From Caldora sp965222765 (GTDB taxonomy: Bacteria > Cyanobacteriota > Cyanobacteriia > Cyanobacteriales > Coleofasciculaceae), in assembly GCA_965222765.1 (NCBI GenBank), contig CBDCVG010000075.1, positions 17,424 to 81,423 of the forward strand: 64,000 nt of DNA, given 5' to 3'. The notes below the pieces were generated by a model, which saw only the letters and a list, made by a program, of their open reading frames with translations, made no database searches and was not told where the DNA came from. Below, in pieces: positions 7,409 through 14,284 of the stretch. Position 1 is the stretch's first letter. Every line of letters starts with the position of its first letter. The position numbers were made by a program, and so were the translations under genes.

Positions 7409-10048
7409 TTAGGTGCGATAGTTTACTTTTCGACCAATGAGCCAATAGGTAACCATTTTTCCTTTTCCCTTGATGAAAATCATACCCCGTTTCATAAATA
7501 AATACTTATTCTTTAATAGCTCATAAGTATTCTGACTCACTTGAATCCGTCCAGTTTGTCCCATTGACTCCATTCGAGAAGCCACATTCACTGTATCTCC
7601 CCACAGATCGTAGGAAAACTTTTTTGTACCAATTACTCCTGCTACTACAGGACCAGTATGAATGCCAATGCGCAGACGAAAGGGTTGGTTATCCCGGCGT
7701 TTGAAGCGAGCGATTGTTTCTTGCATATCCAGTGCCATTTCGGCAACTGCTTCGACTTGATCCGGCATCGGAGTGGGAAGACCACCAACTACCATATAGG
7801 AATCACCAATAGTCTTGATTTTCTCCAAAAGATGCTGATCACTCAGCTGATCGAATTCAGAAAAGATCTGATTGAGCAAATCTACCAATTCTGCGGGAGA
7901 AGTAATAGCCGCCATTTCCGTGAAGTTAACTAAGTCGGCAAATAAGACTGTGGCTTGATCAAAACTATCAGCAATATTGCTTTCAGCTTGTTTCAATCTT
8001 TTGGCAACAGGAAGAGGTAGAATATTAAGTAGGAGTCCCTCTGCTCGTTGTCTTTGATAACGCAGTGCTTCTTCCCAGATTTTGCGCTCAGTAATATCGA
8101 TGATACTGCCTTCACAGTAGAGGGGTTGACCAAATTCGTCCCTCACTAGGTGGGCATTTTCCAAAATCCAGATGATGCTACCATCCCGGCGATAGACTTG
8201 AGAGACAAAATTGGTAATGCGATCGCGTGCCAGTATTAATTCCCAAAATTGGCTTCGATCCTGGGGGCGAACGTAAAGTTGCTCATCAATGTTGGTAAAA
8301 GAAGCAATCAGTTCTTCTGGGGATTCGTAGCGCAGAAGAATTGCCAGAGCTGGATTAGCGCTTAAAAAGCGCCCCTTAAGGGTAATCTGAAACAAACCCT
8401 TGTCAGTGTTCTCAAAGATACTGCGATATCTCTCTTCCGCTTGACGCAAAGCCAACTCTGTTTGCTTACGTTTGGTGATATCACGAGCTACCCAGATCAC
8501 TAAGTTTGCTGAAATTGGTGAGACACTAGCATCAAACCATACTTCTCGTCCCTCGATCTTCAGGCTATACTCAGCTTTGAGTGTCTCTTGAGTCTCTAGG
8601 GCATCTTGAATGTAACCTAAGAAGGTATCGGCTTGTTCTAGCTCAAACACCTCATGGAAAGTTTTGCCAATTAGTTCGTTGGGAAGTTTATAGCGGATGG
8701 TGGGATTCGTCGGTGCAATTTTGAGATAACGTCCCTGAGCATCAAGCACGTAGATTAGTTCAGTCATTGCTGCAAACAGAGCATGGAGTTCTGCCTGAGA
8801 ATCAAGAATTACTGCTTCAACTCGTCGGCGCTTAGCAATTTCTAGCTGCAACTGTTTCATTGCTGGTTCTAGTTGGCGGGATTTTTGCTCTAGGTATCCA
8901 ACTTTTTCAGATACATTAGCTAACAGTTCAATCACTGCATCTGAATTCCTTAGATTTTCCTTTTGGTGTCCTAACCAAGGTAGTGGTTTAATGGGATAGC
9001 TATCCTTTGTAATTAATTCAAATTGTCCATCTGACAAAATTCTTCCAATCCGAAATAGTTTCCGAAGATGGTAATTTGGCTCAATGCGGACTAATCCACT
9101 AGGGGCCTCCAAGCAACTACCAACAGCCGCAGCTCTTACTCGCTCTACAGCAAATGACTCTGCTAATTCCACAGCTTGCTTCCAGAGGTAGACTTGAGTA
9201 TAGGCGGTTGCCATCCCTTCGGAAATAACTTGTTCTTTGCCATAGTAATGTTGAAAATCCTGGACAAACCGATGATTTTTTGATAGGTCAAGACTCTGAA
9301 AATAGCTACCACTCCGGTAGTGGTTGACAGCTGCTTCTCCTAAGCTCTGTAGTTCAGCGGCGGTAATGGTAACTGAGAGGATGGGAATCTCTGAAGGGTT
9401 AATTCCTGATTCAGCGTACTGGCGATAGAAAGCTAGGTTGCTTTCTCCATTAAGGGTATTGAAGACGATATTAGGAAGAACCTTCCCAATGCTAGCGATA
9501 ATGTCTGCAAATTCTGTAGTTCCTCGGGAGATGTACTCTTCGGCAACAACTATACCTTTGTTTTCTTGGAGTTGCCCTTTAATGATTTTGTTGGCAGTAC
9601 TAGAGAAAATTCCCTCGGAACCCAGAAGATAAAAGCGTTTTCTGTGATTTTGGAGCAGCCAGCTTACTGCTGACTCTATTGGTTGATTAGGACAAGAGCC
9701 AGTATAGAAAATATGGGGGGAACATTCGAGTCCTTCATACTGCCACGGATACCAAAGTTGAGCATTTAACTCCTCCAACAATGGTAAAACTGCTTTACGA
9801 GTAGCAGAAATCCCACCGCCAAAGATGGTACTCACCTGAGCTTGTTGAATGAGTTTTCTGGCTTGGCATTGAAATTCCGTAGGATCTGAAGCACCATCTG
9901 CAATGACTGGCTCAATTAGTTTTCCTAGAACTCCCCCAGTTTGATTAATTTGGGCAATAGCTACCAGTGCGGCTTTCTGTAGAGGTAGTTCACTTATAGC
10001 CATCTTGCCAGTTGTTGAATGCAGGATGCCGACTCGTACCCTTGACAT
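7409..10048 (-). CDS. Adenylate cyclase with UrtA-like ligand-binding domain and two PAS domains
   Basis: The protein has 879 residues. Residues 1-355 match the FmdD/UrtA class of urea/amide substrate-binding proteins (RVGILHSTTGKMAISE start, GASDPTEFQCQARKLI, YPWQYEGLECSP), but there is no signal peptide, so this sensor should sit in the cytoplasm. A charged linker (380-415) leads to PAS domains at about 415-530 and 535-655. A class III cyclase follows at 690-865: Asp705 (FADLVNF) and Asp749 (KTIGDS) bind metal, and Lys745 and Asp814 (YDLWGDTVN) are the pair that selects ATP over GTP. The predicted product is cAMP in response to a small nitrogen compound or another amide; the ligand is inferred. 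The ATG at 10048 gives the full domain. Confidence 0.88.
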   Translation of the reverse strand: MSRVRVGILHSTTGKMAISELPLQKAALVAIAQINQTGGVLGKLIEPVIADGASDPTEFQCQARKLIQQAQVSTIFGGGISATRKAVLPLLEELNAQLWYPWQYEGLECSPHIFYTGSCPNQPIESAVSWLLQNHRKRFYLLGSEGIFSSTANKIIKGQLQENKGIVVAEEYISRGTTEFADIIASIGKVLPNIVFNTLNGESNLAFYRQYAESGINPSEIPILSVTITAAELQSLGEAAVNHYRSGSYFQSLDLSKNHRFVQDFQHYYGKEQVISEGMATAYTQVYLWKQAVELAESFAVERVRAAAVGSCLEAPSGLVRIEPNYHLRKLFRIGRILSDGQFELITKDSYPIKPLPWLGHQKENLRNSDAVIELLANVSEKVGYLEQKSRQLEPAMKQLQLEIAKRRRVEAVILDSQAELHALFAAMTELIYVLDAQGRYLKIAPTNPTIRYKLPNELIGKTFHEVFELEQADTFLGYIQDALETQETLKAEYSLKIEGREVWFDASVSPISANLVIWVARDITKRKQTELALRQAEERYRSIFENTDKGLFQITLKGRFLSANPALAILLRYESPEELIASFTNIDEQLYVRPQDRSQFWELILARDRITNFVSQVYRRDGSIIWILENAHLVRDEFGQPLYCEGSIIDITERKIWEEALRYQRQRAEGLLLNILPLPVAKRLKQAESNIADSFDQATVLFADLVNFTEMAAITSPAELVDLLNQIFSEFDQLSDQHLLEKIKTIGDSYMVVGGLPTPMPDQVEAVAEMALDMQETIARFKRRDNQPFRLRIGIHTGPVVAGVIGTKKFSYDLWGDTVNVASRMESMGQTGRIQVSQNTYELLKNKYLFMKRGMIFIKGKGKMVTYWLIGRKVNYRT

Positions 10049-10505
10049 AGTTAGTTAATGGTTAACTCATCCCCCGGAAGACAGCACAAGGGATTTCGTG
10101 TTAGCAAGTTGTTAGTTGTTGGTTTAATGCACAAGAAATCAAATAACAAATATCAAACAACCAAGCGGTGGGCGGCTATCCCTCCCATCCTTTAAAGGAA
10201 TGGGCTTCCCGCCGCTTTGGTGAAGTTTGCTCTTTAAAGATGCACGTAGATGTCTGAGCGTTATTCAATGAATTTTGCGGGTAGCTACTTAACCCGTACT
10301 TTGTAATACAAAAATAGGGACTGTGGAACAGGAAAAATTGCAATTTCTGCTTCCCTCTATCTGCCCCTGTTGTCGCGTGTAGCTTGTGGAGAAAATGCAC
10401 TTAGTGCAGCTGGCAAGAGAATTTGCTTGATCCTACGCCCAAGATGATGTCATAATAATGTAACAATTTATTGCAATTTATCTGGATATTTGTTACATTT
10501 ATTTA
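10049..10505. other. Gene-free stretch with a hairpin repeat
   Basis: This region holds the 63-base hairpin repeat at 10161-10223 and a perfect small palindrome TGCACTTAGTGCA (10395-10407). A minus-strand frame at 10176-10400 has no recognisable product and overlaps the repeat, so I do not call it. Confidence 0.5.
10161..10223 (-). repeat. GC-rich hairpin repeat, copy 1 (IS605-end-like)
   Basis: The sequence from CCAAGCGG to GCCGCTTTGGTGA can fold through GCGG/CCGC arms and an inner CCCATCC/GGAATGGG arm. Nearly the same sequence recurs at 39371-39434. I recall this GCGGGAAGCCC...GGGAGGGATAG pattern from right ends of TnpB-carrying IS605-type elements in cyanobacteria. No transposase gene adjoins either copy. 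Strand is given in the sense of that pattern. Confidence 0.6.
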
Positions 10506-10623
10506 CATTGAATAACCAAACTTGAGACTAACTCCGAGTGCGGCAGAGTTTAATTGTCTTCAGACTAGGTTCTTTTTCTCCCAACACAGCAACCCACCAG
10601 CCACAGCAAATGGCTGGTTTTTT
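10506..10623 (+). ncRNA. Candidate small RNA ending in an intrinsic terminator
   Basis: A good terminator (10596-10623) has no gene in front of it on the plus strand. Upstream, TTGCAA at 10471-10476 and TACATT at 10494-10499 are 17 bases apart and could be a promoter, giving a transcript of roughly 118 bases. It is not Yfr1, because the Yfr1 core motif is absent. A 83-codon GTG frame runs through the terminator and is unlikely to be a gene. The RNA is an inference from promoter plus terminator spacing. Confidence 0.35.
10596..10623 (+). terminator. Rho-independent terminator
   Basis: ACCAGCCA (10596-10603) and TGGCTGGT (10611-10618) form a perfect 8-bp stem with a 7-base loop, followed by a run of six T. 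It acts on plus-strand transcription. Confidence 0.7.
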
Positions 10624-10837
10624 ATCGGTTGCGATCGGCAACTCAGAGTATTCTTGGATAAATCCGCATTTTGGTAAATTACCAAGATTCCAGGATGATT
10701 GGGATTACCTTCGTGGAGAGACTGAAAATCATCTTCTCAAAAAATATTATATTGATGTAATTTATGTGTTAATGAGTAGATTAAATTAGGTGCTGGGTGT
10801 TAAGTAAACAGCAGGTTCTACATTTAAGTTGATAACC

Positions 10838-10872
10838 GAACCTAATACCTAACACCTAATACCTAACACCTT
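10838..10872. repeat. Short tandem repeat (CCTAATA/CCTAACA heptamers)
   Basis: Five degenerate heptamers of the CCTAAYA type lie just past the ccmP stop. The same unit appears near 51400-51440 and, on the other strand, at 17933-17989. Confidence 0.75.
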
Positions 10873-10875
10873 TTA

Positions 10876-11517
10876 TTATTCCTGCGGTTTGTTCAGAGAA
10901 ATTTCCCTGCCTGCTATACTCTCAAGTGCTGCAACTGCTGCTTTTGAACCTGCCAGAATATCCCGTTCTTCTCCTCCCAAATAAAGGCGTCCGAAGCTGC
11001 CGACAGCTTGCACTTGCAGAATATTAATCAAGGCAGATTTTTCGGCTTCGTTCGCTGCTAGGGCCGCATAGGCAGCAGGTTGAACTTCCAACACATAAAG
11101 TGTTTGCCCTGCTAACAACATCTGTCCGCGTCTAGTGCGATTAATCAATTGTGTTTGGTGGGCATCAATATTACGAATAATCTGGCTAGAAATGATCCGG
11201 GGTTTAAGACGTTCTTGTTCCCTAACTCCAAGTGCCTCCAGAATTGCCCTACCAGCAGCTCGTGTATCGCTCTGGCGACTGGAATGAACTTCCAAAAGAC
11301 CATAAAGTCGTTCAACGAACTGTACTCCAGGGCGAACAGAGGTGGCTTTAAGGGCAACATCGGTAATCCTGTTAATTTCAATACCTGGTGAGATTTCAAC
11401 CCAGAGAGACGTATCACCTGGCAATGGTAGGAATCCTAGTGCTACGGTTCCCATATAGGCTGCGTGCTGAGGTTGCAAGCTGTCCAGAAATACGTAACTG
11501 CGCAGTTCTATACCCAA
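10876..11517 (-). CDS. ccmP: Carboxysome shell protein CcmP (tandem BMC domain)
   Basis: The protein has 213 residues, the usual CcmP length, with two BMC halves. The N-terminal half begins MGIELRSYVFLDSLQPQ and contains EISPGIEINRITDVALKA. The C-terminal half contains SSQIIRNIDAHQ, RRGQMLLAGQTLYVLEVQ and GSFGRLYLGGEERDI. In Synechococcus, CcmP forms stacked trimers with a large gated pore in the beta-carboxysome facet, probably passing larger metabolites. The start is TTG at 11517. It matches the family N-terminus, and GGAG lies eight bases upstream with no nearer ATG. The gene lies away from any ccmKLMN cluster in this window, as is common for ccmP. Confidence 0.95.
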   Translation of the reverse strand: MGIELRSYVFLDSLQPQHAAYMGTVALGFLPLPGDTSLWVEISPGIEINRITDVALKATSVRPGVQFVERLYGLLEVHSSRQSDTRAAGRAILEALGVREQERLKPRIISSQIIRNIDAHQTQLINRTRRGQMLLAGQTLYVLEVQPAAYAALAANEAEKSALINILQVQAVGSFGRLYLGGEERDILAGSKAAVAALESIAGREISLNKPQE

Positions 11518-11688
11518 GGCTAAAATCTCCGTCTAGTAAGGCAACTGTTGAACACTCAACATCTGAGTTTACCTTGCTATACTGCCGACTTACAGATTGC
11601 TCAAAAAGACCTGTCAGAAAATCATTGCCCAAATGCCTTAGAGCGAGTCCTAGTTTCTAATACCAAATTCAGTAAATAGCGAAAACCT

Positions 11689-11718
11689 TGTAGAGACGTT
11701 GCATGCAACGTCTCTACA
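11689..11718. repeat. Perfect 30-bp palindrome
   Basis: The arms read TGTAGAGACGTTGCA/TGCAACGTCTCTACA. A sister copy with the same outer ten bases on each side is at 16723-16752. This is a dispersed palindromic repeat between genes. Confidence 0.85.
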
Positions 11719-11760
11719 GTCTGGAGATAAGGGGGTTATGTGTGCCGGATTTGATACAAT

Positions 11761-12675
11761 CTAATCTTCATCTGCATCTGTAGCATTAACTTGGTCTACT
11801 CGTTCTAGCTGCCAGAGAATTTGATTGCCTTCCCGTCGTACCCGTGACACAATCCAATTACGCCATGGCCAGTGGTCTCCTCGACTAGTCACCGCACTGG
11901 CGTTAACGTCCATTAAGTCAGCTAGTTCGGAGCTACTAATCAAGTAGCCCTGTGTCGCAATTTCATCAGCGATACGTAGGGTTTCTACAAGGTTGCGGAG
12001 TTGAGCAACTCTCACTTCCCGAGGTAATTCTTCGATCGCACTATTAGGGGAAGAAGCAGGTGAGTCAATCATAGCTATGTCAAGGGTAGCAACGCTCGAT
12101 TCTATAGTTTTGTCAGTTAGCTCAGAAGCAGCATCCGAATCTGATCGTCCTGTTACTGGTAGATTTGTAGATTTTACTATTAGTGGTGAACTATTCAAGT
12201 CAAACGAGTTTTTTAACATCGGAGTCTTACCACTGGCAAAAGCACGAGCAACTTGATCCGCAGACTCATTGCCTTTGTTGCCGCTGTGTCCTCGAACATA
12301 CTTCCACTCCACCAAGGGGGAATTTAGTACATCAAGAGTTTCCCACAAATCTTGATTTAAAACTGCTTTTCCCTGGGAAGTTTTCCAACCTTTTTTTTTC
12401 CAGCCCTTAATCCACTTGGTGATACCGTTTTTAACGTATTCACTGTCAGTGTGGAGGATGACTGGTTCAGTTTGTCCAGAAGTCTTCAGAACTTTTAATG
12501 CAGCGATCGCAGCTTGCATTTCCATCCGGTTATTAGTGGTTTGAGTTTCTGCTCCACCTATTTCAGCAACAGAGTTGTCAGTAAAATAGATTATAGTACC
12601 CCAGCCACCAGGTCCAGGATTACCAGAGCAGGCTCCATCGGTGTAAAAGCTTTTGATTTGGGGAGTAATAGACAT
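11761..12675 (-). CDS. rnhA: Ribonuclease HI with C-terminal extension
   Basis: The protein has 304 residues. The first 150 are RNase HI with all four catalytic acidic residues in place: YTDGAC, NNRMEMQAA, LHTDSEY and NESADQVA. It cuts RNA in RNA-DNA hybrids, for example Okazaki primers and R-loops, and needs Mg2+. The rest is a Ser/Asp-rich linker and a domain of about 90 residues (LRNLVETLRIADEIA to the end) that resembles the helical C-terminal extension of other cyanobacterial RNase HI proteins. This extension roughly doubles the enzyme; its job is unknown to me. The ATG at 12675 is clear. It is divergent from the P450 gene. Confidence 0.93.
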   Translation of the reverse strand: MSITPQIKSFYTDGACSGNPGPGGWGTIIYFTDNSVAEIGGAETQTTNNRMEMQAAIAALKVLKTSGQTEPVILHTDSEYVKNGITKWIKGWKKKGWKTSQGKAVLNQDLWETLDVLNSPLVEWKYVRGHSGNKGNESADQVARAFASGKTPMLKNSFDLNSSPLIVKSTNLPVTGRSDSDAASELTDKTIESSVATLDIAMIDSPASSPNSAIEELPREVRVAQLRNLVETLRIADEIATQGYLISSSELADLMDVNASAVTSRGDHWPWRNWIVSRVRREGNQILWQLERVDQVNATDADED

Positions 12676-12800
12676 TTTTGAGAGTTTTGAGCCACCAATT
12701 CCTTTAGCACTTATTATTTATAGCGGTTTATTAGCTCAACTAACCATAGCAGCTGAAATTTTCAAAGTGCCGATGTCTGATAAATAAAGGAAAACAACAG

Positions 12801-14042
12801 ATGATCGCAACACCAAAACCAATCTACAGTAAAGTCAAAATCAAAGAACCCATCAATGTGGGTTCAAAAGAGTTCACAGATAATAAGTACGAATACTATA
12901 AGTGGCTGCGAGAAGAAGCTCCTGTTTGTAAGGGCAAGCTCAGCGTCATCAATGCTTATTTCATTTCGCGCTATGAGGACTGCGTCAATTTTCTCAAAGA
13001 CCCGCGTTTTGTACGGAACCGTACCACCGCAACCGGCGGCAGCAGATTTCCCTTTCCAGTACCTAAGTCAGTGTCTCTGATAGCGAAAAGCATGATTACT
13101 GAAGATGAGCCGGATCATCGTCGGCTACGGGATTTGGTGCATCAAGCTTTTACGCGGGCACAACTCGCCAAACTCGAGGCTCGGATCGAACACTTGACTC
13201 ACGAGCTGCTCGACAAGGCAGAACCAAAGATTACAGTAGACCTGAAGCAGGCTTATGCCTTGCCTATTCCCGTCACCGTCATTCAAGAAATGATAGGTGC
13301 AGCAGATGAGGACATGCCTCAGTTTTATAACGGGATGAAAGCCATGACAGATGGTCTTTCGGGTTTGACTATACTCCGTACGTTGTTGTGGGATATGCCG
13401 CACCTGTCCCAATTTGTACGCGAGATGATTGCTCGTAAGCGCTCCAATCCCCAGAACGACATTTTAACCAAACTGATTCAGGCAGAAACTGAGGGAGGAA
13501 AGCTGAATGAGGATGAGCTGGTGAGCATGGTTTTCCTGCTGATTATCGCAGGCTATGAAACTACAGTCTATCTCATTCTCAACAGCGTTCTGACCCTCTT
13601 AGAACATCCAGAGCAGTTGGCACGTTTGCGATCGCAGCCAGAGTTAATTGATTCGGCAGTCGAAGAAATTCTGCGTTACAGAGGTCCGGTGCAAGGTACG
13701 AAACCCGCTTATGCGCTGGAGGATGTCGTGCTCCATGGCGTGACAATTCCCAAAGGAGCAGCAGTTTTCCCTATGTTAGGGGCAGCTAATCATGACCCAA
13801 CTGTGTTTAAAAATCCAGAGGTATTTGACATTACGCGATCGCCTAATAAACATCTGGGCTTTGGCGGCGGTATTCACAGCTGTTTAGGAGCGCCGTTGGC
13901 AAGGATGGAAACCAGAATCGCAATTACCAACCTGCTGACACGAAATCCTAACCTACATCTGGCAGTCGATCCCTCTGAGCTGGAATTGATCAATACACCA
14001 CTGTGGCATCGCTACAAAAGCTTACCAGTGGTATTAGGGTGA
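12801..14042 (+). CDS. Cytochrome P450, bacterial soluble type
   Basis: The protein has 413 residues, the normal length for soluble class I bacterial P450s. I see the I-helix motif AGYETT, the ExxR pair (EEILRYR), and the haem-ligand loop FGGGIHSCLGAPLARME with the axial Cys. There is no N-terminal membrane anchor. The start ATG at 12801 has AAAGGAAAA upstream. No ferredoxin or ferredoxin reductase gene is adjacent, so electrons must come from a shared ferredoxin. The substrate cannot be told, and no biosynthetic genes surround it. The gene is richer in GC-ending codons than its neighbours to my eye, which could mean transfer from another bacterium; this was not measured. Confidence 0.9.
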   Translation: MIATPKPIYSKVKIKEPINVGSKEFTDNKYEYYKWLREEAPVCKGKLSVINAYFISRYEDCVNFLKDPRFVRNRTTATGGSRFPFPVPKSVSLIAKSMITEDEPDHRRLRDLVHQAFTRAQLAKLEARIEHLTHELLDKAEPKITVDLKQAYALPIPVTVIQEMIGAADEDMPQFYNGMKAMTDGLSGLTILRTLLWDMPHLSQFVREMIARKRSNPQNDILTKLIQAETEGGKLNEDELVSMVFLLIIAGYETTVYLILNSVLTLLEHPEQLARLRSQPELIDSAVEEILRYRGPVQGTKPAYALEDVVLHGVTIPKGAAVFPMLGAANHDPTVFKNPEVFDITRSPNKHLGFGGGIHSCLGAPLARMETRIAITNLLTRNPNLHLAVDPSELELINTPLWHRYKSLPVVLG

Positions 14043-14081
14043 GCTCCCCGCGTCTCCACGTTCGGTGCATCATTAAGATAT

Positions 14082-14190
14082 AGGACTGGACTGCAACGGA
14101 ATTATGTCATCCTGAGCGATAGCGAAGGATCTCCAAAAGGTCCAGATACTTCACTAGCACCTCAGCATGACAGTTGAGTGCGTAAGTCCT
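14082..14190. repeat. Small inverted-repeat element (MITE-like), AGGACTTACGCAC family, copy 1
   Basis: The left end is AGGACTGGACTGCA and the right end, read inward, is AGGACTTACGCACT. The middle carries TCATCCTGAGCGATAGCGAA, also present in inverse orientation at 41671-41787 and in part at 22040-22108. Flanking AAGATA on both sides may be a target duplication. Confidence 0.6.
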
Positions 14191-14284
14191 AAGATAGATT
14201 ATTATTTGATATAAGATCATATGTACTGAGTTGGCTGAAAGTGATACAATCAACCCCGGCTTCCGTCCTCTTACCCTAAGCCTA

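Noticed and set aside
10176..10400. Minus-strand frame of 74 codons
   Set aside because: It overlaps the GC-rich hairpin repeat and shows no protein-like pattern or known domain.
10538..10789. GTG-initiated frame of 83 codons
   Set aside because: It runs straight through a good intrinsic terminator, has no recognisable family or ribosome binding site, and is better explained as a small-RNA region followed by noncoding sequence.
12801..14042. P450 as part of a biosynthetic gene cluster
   Set aside because: Its neighbours are rnhA and dnaX; no synthase, tailoring or transport genes are nearby.
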